The notes beneath the pieces are model-generated. The model searched no databases and had not been told where the DNA came from. It worked only from the letters and a program-made list of their open reading frames with translations. From Dillenia suffruticosa (Eukaryota > Streptophyta > Magnoliopsida > Dilleniales > Dilleniaceae): 64,000 nt of DNA. Numbering within the stretch: the stretch's first letter is position 1; each line of letters begins with the position of its first letter. The translations under genes were made by a program, and so were the position numbers. Location of the stretch: contig JAVTVX010000031.1 in the NCBI GenBank assembly GCA_033439265.1, forward strand, positions 19,946,001-20,010,000, given 5' to 3'. Shown here piece by piece: positions 35,001 to 50,100 of the stretch.

Positions 35001-36817
35001 AGCTTCAGTCATTTTCCCTCTCTTGCTTTTGCTGTTTCTTTGGAGAATCGGTTGCCTTCAACGCAGAAACGTGCATGATGAAGGTGCGAATGCTTCCTTT
35101 CTAACCTCATATTTTGGGTATGCCTTCAAGAACAATCTTCAACTCAGATAAGCCACCATGTGCTTGAGAACCCGTTAACAATTCAATGCACTGTCCTATG
35201 ACAGAGATATGCTTGAAGCTCAAAGATATAGATGTCACTGTCAGAGAAATAAAAGAAGCCACCCAAAATTTCAGTAAAGAGGTAATAGGAGAAGGGGGCT
35301 CAGGGATAGTTTACAAGGTAAAAACCATTTCTTCTAGCTGTTAGTCTCATTTTTAACCATGTCGAATGGTAGTCTAATGCTTTTTATTTCTCGAAAACAT
35401 GGGTGCAGGCTTGTCTTCATGAGCAGAACATAGCGGTGAAGAAGCTTTTTGCTCAATCAGTGCAAGGAATCAGTGAATTTGATAATGAAGTCAATGCCCT
35501 AAAAAATTTTGAGCATGAGAATCTTGTTCCATTGTTGGGAAGCTACAGAAGAAATGACCTATACTTGCTGATATATCAATACATGGAACACAACTCCCTT
35601 GCACGAGCTTTATTTGGTAGCGTATTCCAGTTTGTAATGTTGACTAAATGAGAATGTAATGTTTAGCATTATATGTAACTTCAAATGACTTATGAATAAT
35701 CTGCAGATCCAGATGTCCCATTGGAACTCAATTGGAAAGTTAGATATGGAATCTGCCTTGGAATTGCGAAGGGTTTGGAGTACCTTCACCGAGTCAAGGT
35801 TTTTCATAGGGACATTAAAGCCACTAATATTCTCCTTGACGAAACTTTACAAGCTAGGATATCTGATTTTGGACTTGCAAAGCTCCATAATGAAGAAAAT
35901 CAGCATATGGTTACTCGAAAAGTTGCAGGAACTTAGTAAGTAATCTTAGTACTTTTGTTTTTTGAACTCACTGACAAGTTTACAAATTTCTATTGTTGTT
36001 ATTTACAGTGGTTATATGGCACCTGAGTATGCAATGCGGGGCCTTCTATCAGAAAAAACGGATGTCTATAGCTATGGAGTGGTCATCCTTGAAATAGTTA
36101 GTGGAAAGAACAATGCCGAACATAACAAGGACTACGTTTTTCTACTAGACAAGGTAAGGTGTCTAACTTGGGTTACTTGTCCGCAAAATAGTTCCTATGT
36201 ATCCTACAGGTCTTTGAATGCCATGTACTCTCTTGTCCTGTTGTCTTGAGAACGCATTCGTAGGCATTTTAGAGCATTGGTTGCACTCAAAAAGCTTTTA
36301 ATCAAGACAAAGTCAGAAAAAAAAATTTTTTTGATTGGGGGGGGGGGGGACGAAGTATATACAAAAGAGTAAGGGATGAAGAGAGGAACGATTATGACTT
36401 TTAGGAAATAAATAGTATTCGGAAGGATTATTGCGGTATTTCTCACCACCCGCATATTTTGTGGCACTGCAGGCTTATGTTTATCAAAGAGAGGGAAGGC
36501 TAGTAGAGTTGGTTGATGAAAGATTGAGATATGAAGTCGACTTTAAGGAAGAAGAAGCCGTAAGAATCTTGACATTGTCTGTAATGTGCACCAGCCCATC
36601 ACCTTCACTCAGGCCTGAAATGTCTAAAGTGGTGAGTGTACTTCAAGGTAACCTAACCATCGAGCAGCTGTTTGCTGCCCATCCAATGATCTCGGTGGAC
36701 TCTAATGACAAAGCCATGTCTCCCGGGGACTTCCAAACCTATACAGACTTCTCCAGCACTTCTACGGAAGTGAGAACAACTTCATCGGCTTTACATGTGG
36801 GCATTAAAGCAAGATGA
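29365..36817 (+). CDS. LRR-malectin receptor-like kinase B (LRR-VIII type, 26 exons, 1046 aa)
   Basis: Paralog of gene A with the same exon plan. Exons: 29365-29506, 30599-30761, 30861-30932, 31149-31220, 31389-31460, 31647-31718, 31899-31970, 32076-32144, 32236-32307, 32402-32473, 32558-32629, 32742-32813, 32909-32980, 33385-33453, 33536-33604, 33769-33828, 33930-33968, 34086-34138, 34214-34599, 34676-34868, 34946-35083, 35205-35317, 35409-35616, 35707-35935, 36009-36153, 36473-36817. Coding length is 3141 bp with no stop. Exon 1 is 90 bp shorter than in A, losing the end of the signal peptide and the start of the mature protein; a hydrophobic run remains ([20 protein letters not shown]), so secretion is plausible but less sure. 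Exon 2 is 18 bp longer. The malectin-like domain carries a 6-residue tandem duplication (34327-34362). Kinase motifs intact: Lys749, HRD 841-843, DFG 861-863. Start chosen by alignment with A and C. Confidence 0.88.
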
Positions 36818-36856
36818 TGTAAAACATGTAGTCGTAAGGTTCCTCTCTCTATATCT

Positions 36857-36933
36857 CAGACTTGGTATTGTTACGAGTGATGTCAATAAATCTATCTCAG
36901 ACTTGGGCTTGTTATGTGCGATGTCAATACATC
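36857..36933 (+). repeat. 41-bp repeat in the 3'UTR of gene B (2 copies)
   Basis: Copies at 36857-36897 (diverged, CAGACTTGGTATTGTTACGA) and 36898-about 36933. The first has GTCAATAAATC, the second GTCAATACATC, so the last copy resembles the last copy of gene A. Confidence 0.8.
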
Positions 36934-38700
36934 TTGGTAATCCTAAAATGTCTTTTTTTTTGTGTTTTTCTTTTTGAATTTGTAATTCTAATGGCTATGT
37001 GAAACTAGTCTTGGGTCAATAAATATTCTCGTCCGTCTAAAATATTTATTAATTTCAGATGTAATTTGTAAAAAAGAAACTTATCACTTTTTTGTTGTAA
37101 TTAAAATATTCTCAAAAACTTTTATTATGATAAGCATAATAGATAGTATTATTTATAGTCACATTTATCGTAAAAAGGATTTAAACGAGCTCTATCAGAA
37201 TAGAGATTTTGGTTTATATAATTATATAGTAAGTTTAAAAATAAGGTATAATTAAAAAAATGTTTCGAAAATGGCATTGTTGAAATGGGTCAAACCCTAG
37301 GTATACATTTATATTAAGGTTTAATTACACCCTTAATCCGAAATTAATATTTTACCCATTTTACATAAATAATTTTTTATTATAAATTAAGCCAAATTAA
37401 CTATTTTGTTAAATAATTTATTCTTACTTTCAATTTCAACTGGGGTAGAATATTACTTTGGGAATTCCAAGAGAAAATTTTTAATGGTCCAGCTGAGGTG
37501 GCAGTCTTGTTTGACTGCCACATCGGCAATTTAAACTACTAGTGAACATAGCAAAGAGGAGTAGCTAATAACAAAATTAGCAAAGTTTAAGATTTAAAAA
37601 AGAATTTTAAGTGAAAAGCATATAATAAAGTATGATTACAATAATTATTTATTTAATAAAATTATACTACATCACAAGTTTTAAATTTTTAATAATTATT
37701 TTTTTTACCGGCTAGAGAGACAAACCACTAAGTCAAAATTAAATAAATCGAATTTCGCATGAAAACCGATTTTTTTAATTTTTATTCAATTTCAAAAGTA
37801 TTTTAATTAATTCAGACTTAGTTAACTTTGAAAAGTTTTATTCCCTGTTGACAAAGACTGGCACTCAAAATTTAGTTATTGATTCATTTAATCTATATAA
37901 TATAAAAGATAAAAGAATGAAAATACACTTTAGACTAATCTGGGATTAAATAAATTTTTTTTTAATGCAAGAACTTGATGACATAATTTTTATTTTAGGC
38001 TTTTTTTTTTTTGAGAATTTTGATTTTTACCTTATTTTTTCAATAAAAAAAATTCACTTACAAAATATTGACTAAGTTGAGATTTCCCAAGGAGAAAATT
38101 ATTTATTTAGTTTCTAAATTTTACTCTTAATTCACGTATTAGTTTTCAAATTTTAGAATACAATAGTTAAGCATCTTAATTTCACAATCGGTAATGAATT
38201 GATCTCTTTGTTAGTAACGGTATCAACTTAACTGTTAAATATTGATATAATATCATGTGACAGATACTGTGATTAGATAAATTTTGAACTGACTTCCATC
38301 TTATCAAAAATCATCGTGTGTCACTTGGTGCACACATCATTATGATACCATATCAACATTTAATCGTAAGTTGTCGTTATTACTAACGGAGACAATAATT
38401 CATTATCAATCGTGAACTCAATCTTTGTATTGAGGCTAAACCGGTAAAGACCCCATAAAAGCAGCATCTGGATATCTTCATGCTTTAGACTACTTTTAAC
38501 AAAAGGATTTGGTTGCAATATGATTGGGTGAATGGAGATAAAACGGGGTCGGTGTCAAATTACGTCATACGCCTTAGGTCATCTCACAAAGAAATCGTCT
38601 TGTTATGTCTAAGAAAGAAACCTTTTCTTTTTAAAAGATAAAGGGAGAGCCGACAAAGATTAAAGACGAGGTTATAAATTGTTAAAAAGAATAGTCTAGT
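36934..38700. repeat. Intergenic, downstream part of duplicated unit 2
   Basis: No gene seen. AT-rich, matching 21110-23170 downstream of gene A through most of its length, including GGTTTGGTTGCAATATGATT-type sequence near 38500. This confirms that the duplication covered the gene and at least 1.7 kb beyond its 3' end. Confidence 0.6.
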
Positions 38701-41700
38701 GGGTTTTTTTTTTTTTAATTTTTTAATTTTTTTCTTCTTTGTTAGTATGTACATATAAAGTATCTTTGAAGGAAGACAAGGATGCCACATTGTGGTAAAG
38801 TTAAACAATTTTATGTATCTTTTATATGAAATCGTTATATACGTTAACATGATGAATCTAAGTTTGCATACATGATATGAGTTAAACACAATCATGGAGT
38901 AAATTTAAGTATTTTTGACTAAAGGCTTTATGCATAGGTGCTTCTGGTTTCCATGATGATTCGAAATTAGTGACTTGTTTTTTTTTTTTAAATGGATTGA
39001 TTTAATAAATTATTATAATAAATTAGATTTATATAAAAAATTCGTTATTATAAATATAAAACAATTATTACAATTATAAAAATATAAAAATAAGAAAAAT
39101 CGAATATATATCAAAATGAAATCAATAATTGATTTGATTTTAATTTATAATATATTTTATAATATTTTTTCTCAAATTTATTGTGACATAACGAAAACTA
39201 CTTGAATTTAAAAAATACAATACGTGTGTAGAGCAGTTTTTTCATAACGGATAAAGAGTTTTTGGAAAAGACATATAGGCCTTACTAAAATGCAGTTTTT
39301 TAAAAATGGATCTTGAGTCTTCTGCAGGCACATGTGGACTCTTATTGAAGAGTAGCTTTTTTCGGAACGGATGAAGGGTCTTCTGGAGGCACGAGTAGAC
39401 GCATATTAAAGAACAGCTTTTTATAGACATTTTAGTTTATATAATTATATAGTAAGTTTAAAAATAAGGTATAATTAGAAATAGGGTTTCAAAAATGGCA
39501 TTCCTAAAATCGGTCAAACCTTAGGTGTTAATTTATATTAAGGCTTAATTTCACCTTTATTCTAAAATTAAAATTTTTCCCACTTTACAAAACATAATTT
39601 TTTTTATTATAAATTAAGCCAAATTAACTATTTTTTAAATAATTTATTCTTACTTTGAACTAGGTGGAATATTATTTTGGGAATTGGAAGATAAATTTTT
39701 TAGTGATGATAGTGTGTAAATTGTTGTAATAATTTTAGTTGATTTTGTTTAATTTTGATATAATTATTATATTAATGGTTATATTTTATGATATTTAATA
39801 TTTTAGAATTGATGAAGAATAGTGTGAAGAAAAAAGAAGAAAAATGAGCTAATTTGGACCATGCAATAGGAGGAGAGGACCGTAGACAACCCATATATGG
39901 ATATATAGATTTTGGGATTTACTAAAAGATTTTTATAAAGGCCAAGTGAGTAGTACTTCTCTCTTCATCCGTGATCACGGAAAATTTGAATCTGTTTTAG
40001 AAATATTAAAAATTCTCAACAATTTGAATTATTCCTAATATTTAGAGATAAAACTTATAAAAAGTCCACTTTTCATAATATTTTATATTTTAGGAAGTTT
40101 ATATTTTTAAATCAATTAAATTATTTTCTTTTAATAAAATTCTTCTTTTTAGTAGTTATCAAGATTTAAGAAAACTTTTCTTAAAAATAGGAGATCCATT
40201 CCTATGAACGAGGGATTAAACTCCTCCAAATAGGTGCACTATTATTGTTATTCTCTACAGAATTTTTTTTATTCTTGTGTTTTTTTTCTTTTATGTCTTA
40301 TTTCTAAATTTCTTTTCTAATTAAAGAATTATTGAAATTTTAATTCTTAATAACTATGAAATCTAATTAAACATATAATATCAACAATTTATAGATATTT
40401 ATATAATTCGCGTGATCTATTGTGTATGATTTTTAAGAGTTTATTGAATAGTTTGCTAGTATTTAATAATTTTAGAGTAATCTACTATCAATTTAAATGA
40501 CAAATTCGTAATTATTTGTTTATTTTAATATAGTTGTGTATGGTCTTGCAAACATTTTAATCTATATCATAAAATTAGAAAATCCAATTTTTATAAACAT
40601 GTTTGTGTGTTTATTGATTAGAATTGAGTTTTTATAGATTTTAATATTTTTGAAATACTAAATTCTATGAATTTTTCTAGCGTTGTCTTTCAATTAAAGA
40701 AATAATTAATGAAATTCTTTTAATTATTTATGAAATAAGAAGAGATTGGTTATTCGATAATTGTTAAATAATTATAAACAATTTATTTATGATTCATCAA
40801 ATTCATTAGATAAATCGACGATCAATTAACCTGAATTAAGATGGATATAATTATTTTGACTAGAAAGTTGATTTCTATTGATTTCTACTCTTTAATTTTG
40901 AGTTATTTATTTGTTTCTAGTCAATTATTTATTTTCTTGAATTAAATTATTAGTTTAGTTAACCTCCAAATTCATATTTTTCCTTCCCTTAAAAGAAATG
41001 AATCTATCATTTCCTGAGACGACGACTCTACACGACCTATACTTGTGAAGTAGGTAATTTTAATTTTTGTTAGATTGACACCCCATCAAGTGATCCAGCC
41101 CTTGTTGGACTGCCACATAAGCAATTTGGAAGGGCAAACTAATAGTGAACATGACAAATAGGGCAAAAAAAGCACTTTATGCGAAAGCTAGTTGCTGATC
41201 ACTAAAAATTCGCCAAGTTTGAGATTTAAAGAAGAATTTTATGTGAAAAGCATATAATAAAATACAATTACAATAATTTTTTATTTAGCAAAATTGTACT
41301 ACATCAAAGGTTTTAAATTTTTAACAATTATTTTTTTACCTGCCAGAGAGACCTTCGAGTCAAAACTAAGTATACTGAATTTTGCATGACAACAGGTTTC
41401 ATCATGTTTTAATTTTTTTTATTCAATTTTAAAAGTATTTTAATTAATTCAAACTTAGTTAACTTTGAAAAGTTTTATTTCTTGCTTACATAGACTAGCA
41501 TTCAAAATTTAATTTTTTGATTCATTTAATCCATATAGAATAAAAGAGAAAATAATCAATACACTTTAGACCCACTTGGGATTATCTTTTAATATGAGAA
41601 AGTTGATGAGATAATTTGAAATTTTAGTTCTTTTATTGAGAGGCTGATTTTAAATATTGGGATTAAGTCCGGGAGAGACGACAAAGATTATAGGGTCATC

Positions 41701-43769
41701 TCACAAAGAGAGAACGTTTTGTCATTTGTCTTGCCCGTTTTCTTTTTTAAAGATAAAGGGAGAGACGACAAAGATTATAAGGCAATGGGAAATCCAGGTG
41801 AAAGTGAAGTGAAAAGAGGAGTGGGGGAATCAATTGTTTAAAAGATTAGTCTAGTGGTTCTTTCCACCAAGATGATAAGAGCAATATTGCATACTCTCGG
41901 GAAAAAACAAATATAAAAATAATATAAATCAAAATAACTCTGATAAATATTAAAAGTAATATAAAAATACTAAATCTAATATTCCATTATTTTAATAAAT
42001 TATAATAATAAGTTGAATTTATATAAAAAATTTATTGTTATAAATATATAAACAATTATTATAAAAAATCAAATATATATTAAAATCAAATCAATAATTA
42101 GTTTAATTTTAATATATAATATATTTTTTAATATTTTTTTTAAAATTTAATGTGATATAATAAAAATCATTTAAATTTAAAAAACTACCATATATATATA
42201 TATATATATATATTTGTTGAAGAGAAGTTTTTGCAGAATCATCTATGAGTGTTCTAGATATGCATGTAGGCACGTGAAGAGCACCTTTTTTAGAATAGAC
42301 CCATAAATAACCTTTTTCATAGCGGATGAGGAATCTTCTAGAAATACGTACAGACATATATTGAAAAGTTGTTTTTCCAAAACGAATTGGGATCCTGTGG
42401 AGGCATATGCAGCACTTGAAGGGCAATTTTTTAGACCAGATTAGGAGTTATGAAGCGACTATGATACCATGATAAGAATATAAAAGAATATAAATATAAA
42501 AAATAGATAAATATGATTCTAATACAATATTAAAAATATTAAAAATAATATGAAATTATTAAGTTTAATATTATATTGTTTTAATAAATTACTGTAATAA
42601 GTTGAGTTTATACAGTGAACTCATCTTTATTTATTTATTTATTTTTTGAATAAACACTTTTTTGGTTTAAAAAGGGGCTGTCAATGATAATGCTAGTTTA
42701 AAACACCAGCCAGTGGTTAAGTGAATTACGAAGGAGAGGTGGACTTTATCCACTGGTGCACAGATAGAATTTCTAAGCAACGCTTGGCCAATTTCGTGTA
42801 ATAATGAATTGGACGATAAGGAAGCATTAAAACATGGTAATAACAAAGAGTGAAAAAAGATGGAAAAAAAAATATTACTTGCCACAAATGTTAATAATCT
42901 TTTTCATAGCAATGATATCACTTAGCAAGAAAAGAGCAACACACAATGTCTGCACAGGTTATGTCTTAAATAAATGGTTAATAAAAATCTAAGCAATGCA
43001 GTAGCTTCAAAGAGGCTGTGTGGCTGTCATACCCCTGATCTAGTCAGGCAAGGTGCTTATTCCGGATAGTACATATACCGACAATTGTTGCTCCTTGGTT
43101 ATTAAACAATTCAAACAATTTTAAATGATACAAGTATTAGCTAAAGTAACATTTAGATTTTATCCTCTGATTTTGAATTCAAAATTCAAATCCAGCAAAG
43201 CTTCAAAGTGCTGAAGCTGATCCAAGCACACTTACTCTCCAACAAAGCTCGGGTCGCAATTCTTTTTAATTTGCTTTGTCTTAATGTTCTCATTGAGGAG
43301 GGGTATTAAGTACGTAAGACAACTATACTTAATTGGTCACTAACAGAAAGATCACCTTTACCAGCAATCTTCACAATGTCATTCATCACACTTAACATAC
43401 ACACACATATACATTTGCGTGTTTATATATAGGTATGCACTCATCCACTGAGAAACAGTAAACGTCATATTCATCCCGTCTGATTTGGCCTTGTGATCTT
43501 CATGTTGTATGCAGTGTTTGAACGTTTCCAGGCTGTTGGGAGAAATTAAATTTTTGTAGATAAAGGAATGACAAAAGGGCAATGTGATAATGCTGCACAC
43601 ATGGGCGACAAGGTAAAGGAAAAGGAAAAGAATCCACCATAAAAAGATTAACCAATGTATGATATGAGATGTTAAGAATAAGACTATGACCTTGATTGTT
43701 GGCACTAACATGTAAAGAAATAAGTATTAAATAAGACCAAGACCATATAAGTCATATTGTTTACCTCTA

Positions 43770-43809
<40 letters not shown>

Positions 43810-44027
43810 CTCTGTATAGATAATCCATGTTTGTGAATTGTACGAATATTAATCATGTGATTCAGGAAAGAAGACTGTGGGGGCAAGTTTATGCACTTTA
43901 TTTCTTAGTGGATTTACTTGATCTATTGCTTTTTCACTTTTTCCTCAATTCATCAAAAAATAGTGGTAGCACTATCCTTCAACATTATCAAATTGAATAG
44001 TTAGTTAATCTTTTCTCTTCATTGTCG
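38701..44027. repeat. Intergenic, upstream part of unit 3
   Basis: No intact gene. 38800-41060 is a diverged version of the AT-rich flank and block at 1-1252 plus 11471-12770. 41060-41830 contains a second, partly rearranged match to the downstream sequence 21620-22100 (GTTGGACTGCCACAT). 42100-42650 is AT-rich with an AT array at about 42190-42211. 42660-43560 matches unit 2 upstream sequence including the exon-like relic, here with a broken donor. A CT array lies at 43772-43805. Confidence 0.55.
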
Positions 44028-44034
44028 TATAAAT
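44028..44034 (+). promoter_or_regulatory. TATA box of kinase gene C
   Basis: TATAAAT lies 86 bp before the ATG, in the context shared with gene B. Confidence 0.55.
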
Positions 44035-44113
44035 GTTCAACCTCTACTATCACTATGAAAATTATAAAAAGTGAAGCAAAGAAGAAGGCATGCATGTTAT
44101 ATAGAATTACAAA

Positions 44114-47100
44114 ATGAATAGACATGTTCTCGAAATCCCTCCTAAGCTTCTTTGCCATCTTATACTTCTGTTTTGCTTGCATTGTTTTCAATACTTCTCA
44201 CTTTGTGAAGCACAAGTTGTACCAGGAAACCCATACTTAGAAGAACACCCAAACTGCCTCCCTAACATTCGTTGTCGCATCCAATATTCAGAGAATGGAT
44301 CTGCTCCATCTTCAGCCTATGGATTTCTGCCCCAGAGTGAAGGTAATTAATCTAAATAATCGCCCCTTCTTTTTAGTTATGTGATTGATTTATGATCTTG
44401 TTTTACAAAGTAAAGGTCCTATGCAAGTGTATTACCCCCGGGCAGAGCATGGCTATGCCACCTTTCTAGTGGGCTTTGCTATAAAGTCTAATTGCTATAA
44501 AGTCTAACTCCGCGGGCGTAATAGGCCCAGTCCGCGAGGGCCCAAAATGCCACAAAGGAGGAAGTTCAGAATTTTTATCACCAAATTTAACATAGTAGCG
44601 AACCCTCTGACTCAACATGAACCAAAAATAAAAGGTTTGGACATTGTATATTCTCAGTAGGATCTCCTTAGGGCTGGCTTGCTCGAATTTGAGGAGGCCA
44701 GCTTTTGAAACTGTGTTACACTGGACCCTGGCCCGCCTTTCTAGCGAGTATGGTTAACAAAGTTCGAGCCTGCAGGGCTACTTGGGCATCATATTGCCCA
44801 AAAAAGGGTAAGTAGAGATGAATGTCCGCACTAATTAACAACAGACATGTCGAGGGAAGAGTTGCAGTTATCTGGGATGGTTCCTCTTGCTACTGGTCTA
44901 GACCCGTTTCCAACCATCTAGTCCGTGCCCCCGGTGACTTTATTGAACCAGTAACTCAAATCCCTAAACAAATAGAAATTAGAGGTTTAAAATGTCGTCA
45001 ATTTGTTGCAAAAGGACTATCACTATTTCAGTTCCTAATTTTCACCGGTAAAGATTTGTAATTATTAGCAAACTAGACATCGAAAAGATCAATACTAAAT
45101 ATGGATGGTGTGTATTCATCACCGGTAAATAACACACAATTTTGTCGCTCAATTGCAATGAGTTATCTATTCGTCGCAAAAAAAAAAAAAAAGAAAACCT
45201 AGCAATTATTTTAGTAAGAAATAGTTAGCGACGAAAAATACATTTGACGCAAGTGACAAAGTTGAGTCGTTGCTAAAGCTGGGGCTAGTTAGCAACAAAC
45301 CTTTCGTCACAAATAAGCGACCCAAACAAAAGAATGACCCAAACCCAAAAAGGCCCGCTAAATGCTCATGTTTTAATCATTTAGAAATTTATGCTGCTAT
45401 TTAATTGTTTTTTGTATGCTGCACAGTGAATGCTCTTAAATCATTCATAAGGGCATTGGGACCGAAGATCATGCCGGATATATCAACATCATCATGCGGA
45501 GATGGAACACTCGTCGATCTTGGTATCTACTGTACCAACTGCAGAAATAATCAAACTTGCCACATTCGAGAAATGTAGGTGTTTGTTGTGACCACATATC
45601 TCCCATAAAAATTAATTCAATTTCTTCACTGAATTTAGCATCATCATGATAATTGAAAATTGTGGTGCACCAGTTATTTGGGCGGAAGAGATTTGGAAGG
45701 AACCATTGACGAAGGTGTGGGGGATCTTTTGTACTTGGAGACGCTGTAAGTTTGATTTAGTATTCCTATCTAATTTTTTTTTTTCACTGTCAATATCTAG
45801 ATTTTATCCGATTAATCCGGTTCGACTATTGTAGAGTTCGTTTTAGGGGTTAGATTTTTCAAATCCTTTTTCGTCATCCGGGACTCAAATCGAGATCTCT
45901 AGTTAAGAATGGTAGAGTGTCCAACCACTCAACCCAAAATAATTTAATTAAAGGCTAAAATGTCACCATTTAATCCATTTCAGTATTCCTATCTAATTAG
46001 CACGTACATAAGGTAGCTATCACCCTTTTTTTGAGTATTATACAGAAATATTGTTTGTTCCGTTAAAAATTTATAATTTTTATAATGTTCTTACAAAAAA
46101 TAGCAATCTTCAAAATGAAAAATGCTCCCTTTTTTCCTCTTTTCTTTTTCTAATTTAATTTCCCCCTCCCTGGAGCAGCTCTTTATCCAACAACAAACTC
46201 ACCGGTGCCATACCATCCACGTTGGGAAAGTTGCAGTCGCTTAGAGAGCTGTAAGTATCGATAAACGCCTTTCAAATCGCCCTAAAGTAATTCAGATGGC
46301 ATATTTTAATTCTGGGAAAATATTTATTGTCCCTAAGATTCATCCGGATTGACATTGATTAGCCCAAAAAAGTATATATATATATTATTTCTCATGTATC
46401 TTTTAGTCTGATAGTTTTAAAACATGGCAATATTAGTTAATTATGAGAACATCTCTGTGATTATTTCTATCTTTATGTTTTATATTTTATTAGGTACCTT
46501 TATAACAACCTTTTGGAAGGAAATATACCCAATAACTTCTGGAATTTGACTGCCCTAACTACTCTGTAAGCTTTAAATTTCATGAGTCACATTCATTATT
46601 GTAAGCTTCCACTCTAATCTTTCACAAGCCTTTATGTATTATTATTATTATTATTATTTTACGTATACATTCATAACATTTTCAGTTGTTTTCCTTGGTT
46701 CTTAACTTTGGTGGCAGTTATCTGGACAATAACTTCCTCAATGGTTCCATACCACCTTTCCTGGGATCATTGTCATCTCTCGAAATTCTGTAAGTATACC
46801 TATTTTAAAACTCACATTGCAATCAAAATCAAATACCCCTCTTTCTTTCTTTTCTTTTTCTTTTTCTTATTCTTTTTTTTTTTTTTACTCTTTCAATGTT
46901 ATTTTGCATAGGCAAGATTAAAGTTGACTCTTTGTCCGAGTGTTATGTGAGTGTGATGGTTTTGGGTTTTCTTTTCTAATCTCAAGCCTTTTCTGTTTCT
47001 GGGTCTTGCAGTTTTCTCTCCCAAAATCTTTTTTCAGGTCCAATTCCTGATGATCTGGGGAAGCTCTCCAATCTTACAGTCCTGTATCTCTCTCTCTCTC

Positions 47101-50100
47101 ATAATTATATATTTATTGTGAATGTTCTCTGATCTTAATAATCTTGGTTTTGAAGGAACTTAGAAGAAAACCAGCTCAATGGTTCTCTTCCAGAGATTGG
47201 GAACTTGACTTCATTGTATAAATTGTAAGCAAAATCAGTTTTCTTTATTTGATTTGACCAAGAGTTTAACTGGTACTAGAGTGCAAGTGGAACAATATTG
47301 TACTTATTGTGGCAGCTGGGTGGGAGCCAACAATTTGATCGGAAAAATACCTGACAGTTATGCCAATCTTACACAGATGGGAACCTTGTATGTTTATGTT
47401 GATTATATTCCCTACATACTACATGACATGATCTACAAAGACCCTGTTTTTAATACAAGGACCATCAATTGTTGCAGTAAGGTTTCTGGAAATAGTTTGT
47501 CGGGTAAAATACCTGACTTCTTTGCAAATTGGACTAGTCTTTCTGAGTTGTAAGTATTCTCGGACCTTGTTTCGTTACTCAGGTCAGGTCCCATGTTGCA
47601 GTGCTAAAATTATATACATTTATTGGATGGCAGATATCTCTTGGGAAACAATTTTGAAGGAAAACTAGATGCCAAGATTTTCAATATGACGAGTCTGCGT
47701 TACCTGTAAGTATAGGTTCATATCTCCAAAAGTCCCCCCCCCAAAAAAAAAAAAGAAAACCCGTTTTCTTTGGTGTTTCTTCAGGTTGAGGCTAATGTGA
47801 CTGAAGGATTTCATTTTTTTTTTCCAGGTTGGTTAGCGATTTAAACACTTCTGACTTTGATCTGCCCTCATCTGCAAATATTTCCAATATATATTATCTG
47901 TAAGGGAAACACTCACATTTCATATTTTATTTCTAGGCAATCCTCCATGTCACATTTGATTTCGTTGCGTTGGTAATTTTTCATGGTTTTGTAGGACTCT
48001 GAGGAATTGCTCAATCACTGGTCAAATCCCAACATGGATGGGCAATTTGTCTGAATTAGCATATCTGTAAGTTGTCTTCAGCCGGTTGTTCTACCTTTTA
48101 CTTTGTTGATTTTTACTGTTCCTCTTAAGAGGTCTACTTTATCTGTGATATGATCCCTACTTTATCTGTTATATGATCCGTTGGAGTATTTTTAAAACGA
48201 TGTGGACATTTGTTTCACTTGGGAAACTTTAAAAGCTTAGGACTTGCATATAGTATGGGTCGTGAGAGAATGGCCAAAAGCTACTGGTGAGTATTATCCA
48301 AGTGGGTTAATTTTGTCCAAGGAAAGTGAGACTGCAAGACGCCTTAAAACCATCTTCAAACAAAACCTAAGAAGGGTTGGAACACGCTTTCAAGCCATCT
48401 TATAAAGATTACTTTTTTGCATCTTGCGGCTTTTCATATCTCAATCAAATCAGGCCATATTGGTTATAGATTTGTTGAATTTTGTCATTTCAGTGATTTG
48501 AGCTACAACAAGTTAACTGGCAGTATCCCTGATTCATTCAGCAATTTAAGCCTAACAAACCTGTAAGTGGATTTCTAGATCTCTTCACCATAACTGTTCC
48601 TGTGAAGCAGATTACACAATGGAATTTTTATTGTTTCTCATTGCAGACACCTCACACGCAATATGCTTCAGGGAGCTATTCCTCATTGGATCCAGAAATC
48701 TGTCCGAACTACCGCGTAAACTTCAATTTCTCTGAAACTTGAGAATAAAAAGATCGCTTTAAGAGCATCCTCATGAGTAATTCATTATGGCTGTTTAATC
48801 ATATGGTGGTTGTTGGCATCAAATGTTTGGTTTCTCCAGTGTTTCTATTCTTATGATTGTTATCTTTCAGGGATTTTTCATTCAATAATTTTACGGAAGT
48901 ACAAATATCGAAGTCAAGCACGTTAGATATGTAAGGAAATGTACTTGTTATAATCTTTCTTGCTTGTTCTTTTAATCTCTACACTTTTGGAAATTTCACC
49001 TATTATATTCCTTCTTTCTTGTTCGTATTTTTCAGGAATCTATTTAATTGCTGCTCAACTACAATTCCAAATACGTACATTCATTTTCTCTTTTCACTTC
49101 GTGATTCTGGTATCTGTGTGCATTTTCATATAATTTCACTATACTATATTTGATCTGAGGTTCTTTGTTATGAATGTATAGGAATTCCACATGGGAGATA
49201 ATCAAGAGCTCTTGTGCCGGTGACAAATCAAAGTGTAGGAATTCCTTTACATGCTTGTGTAGCGGAGAATGTTAAAGGAGCCTAACAAATAGCTGTCTTG
49301 TTTATTGCAGACCATTCATTGTTCATAAACTGTGGTGGTGAGGAGATGCCCATGAACGGAGTCCAGTATGCTCAAGACAATGCCTCTACGAATTACTTTG
49401 TAAGTCAAGAAGGAAACTGGGGCTATTCTTTCTCAGGAGACTATCCGGCAACAACAACAAGTTCAGCTGATCTGATAAGAAACATGACATGCGGCATCTC
49501 CGTTCCTGAGGCTCCGTTATATACAACAGCTCGCCTTGCACCTCTTTCTCTCACATATTATGGCTTCTGTATGCATAAAGGCACTTACAAAGTGAATCTC
49601 CATTTTGCTGAAATAGTATACTCCGAAAGGGAAGATCACAGCAGCATCCCAAAGCGCGTATTTGATGTGTATGTTCAGGTAAAACTTGTTCGATCTCTCG
49701 GAATTGTTGAGCCATTGACCAGCCAGTGCTTACTTCAAAGCATTTCGATTTCAGGGAAACAGGGTATTGAAGGATTTTAATATCAAGGAGGCAGCTGGGG
49801 GTTCCAACAAGGTATTGGTAAAAAATTTCTCAGCTGAGGTGACAGATCATCTTTTGACGATTCACTTGTTCTGGGCTGGCAAAGGCTCTTTTATCAATGA
49901 CTTTGGTCTCTGCGGACCCTTGATTTCTGCAATATCGGTGACTGCTGGTAGGAAATTTCCCTTTTTCTTGACCTATAAATAAATTGTGACTTCTGATATT
50001 TGATTGTCCAGTTCCGCATTGCAGATTTCCCTGTTGGTAAAAGTCGGCTATCTGCTTTATATATTGGGCTGATTGTTGCAGCTTCAGTCATTTTCCCTCT

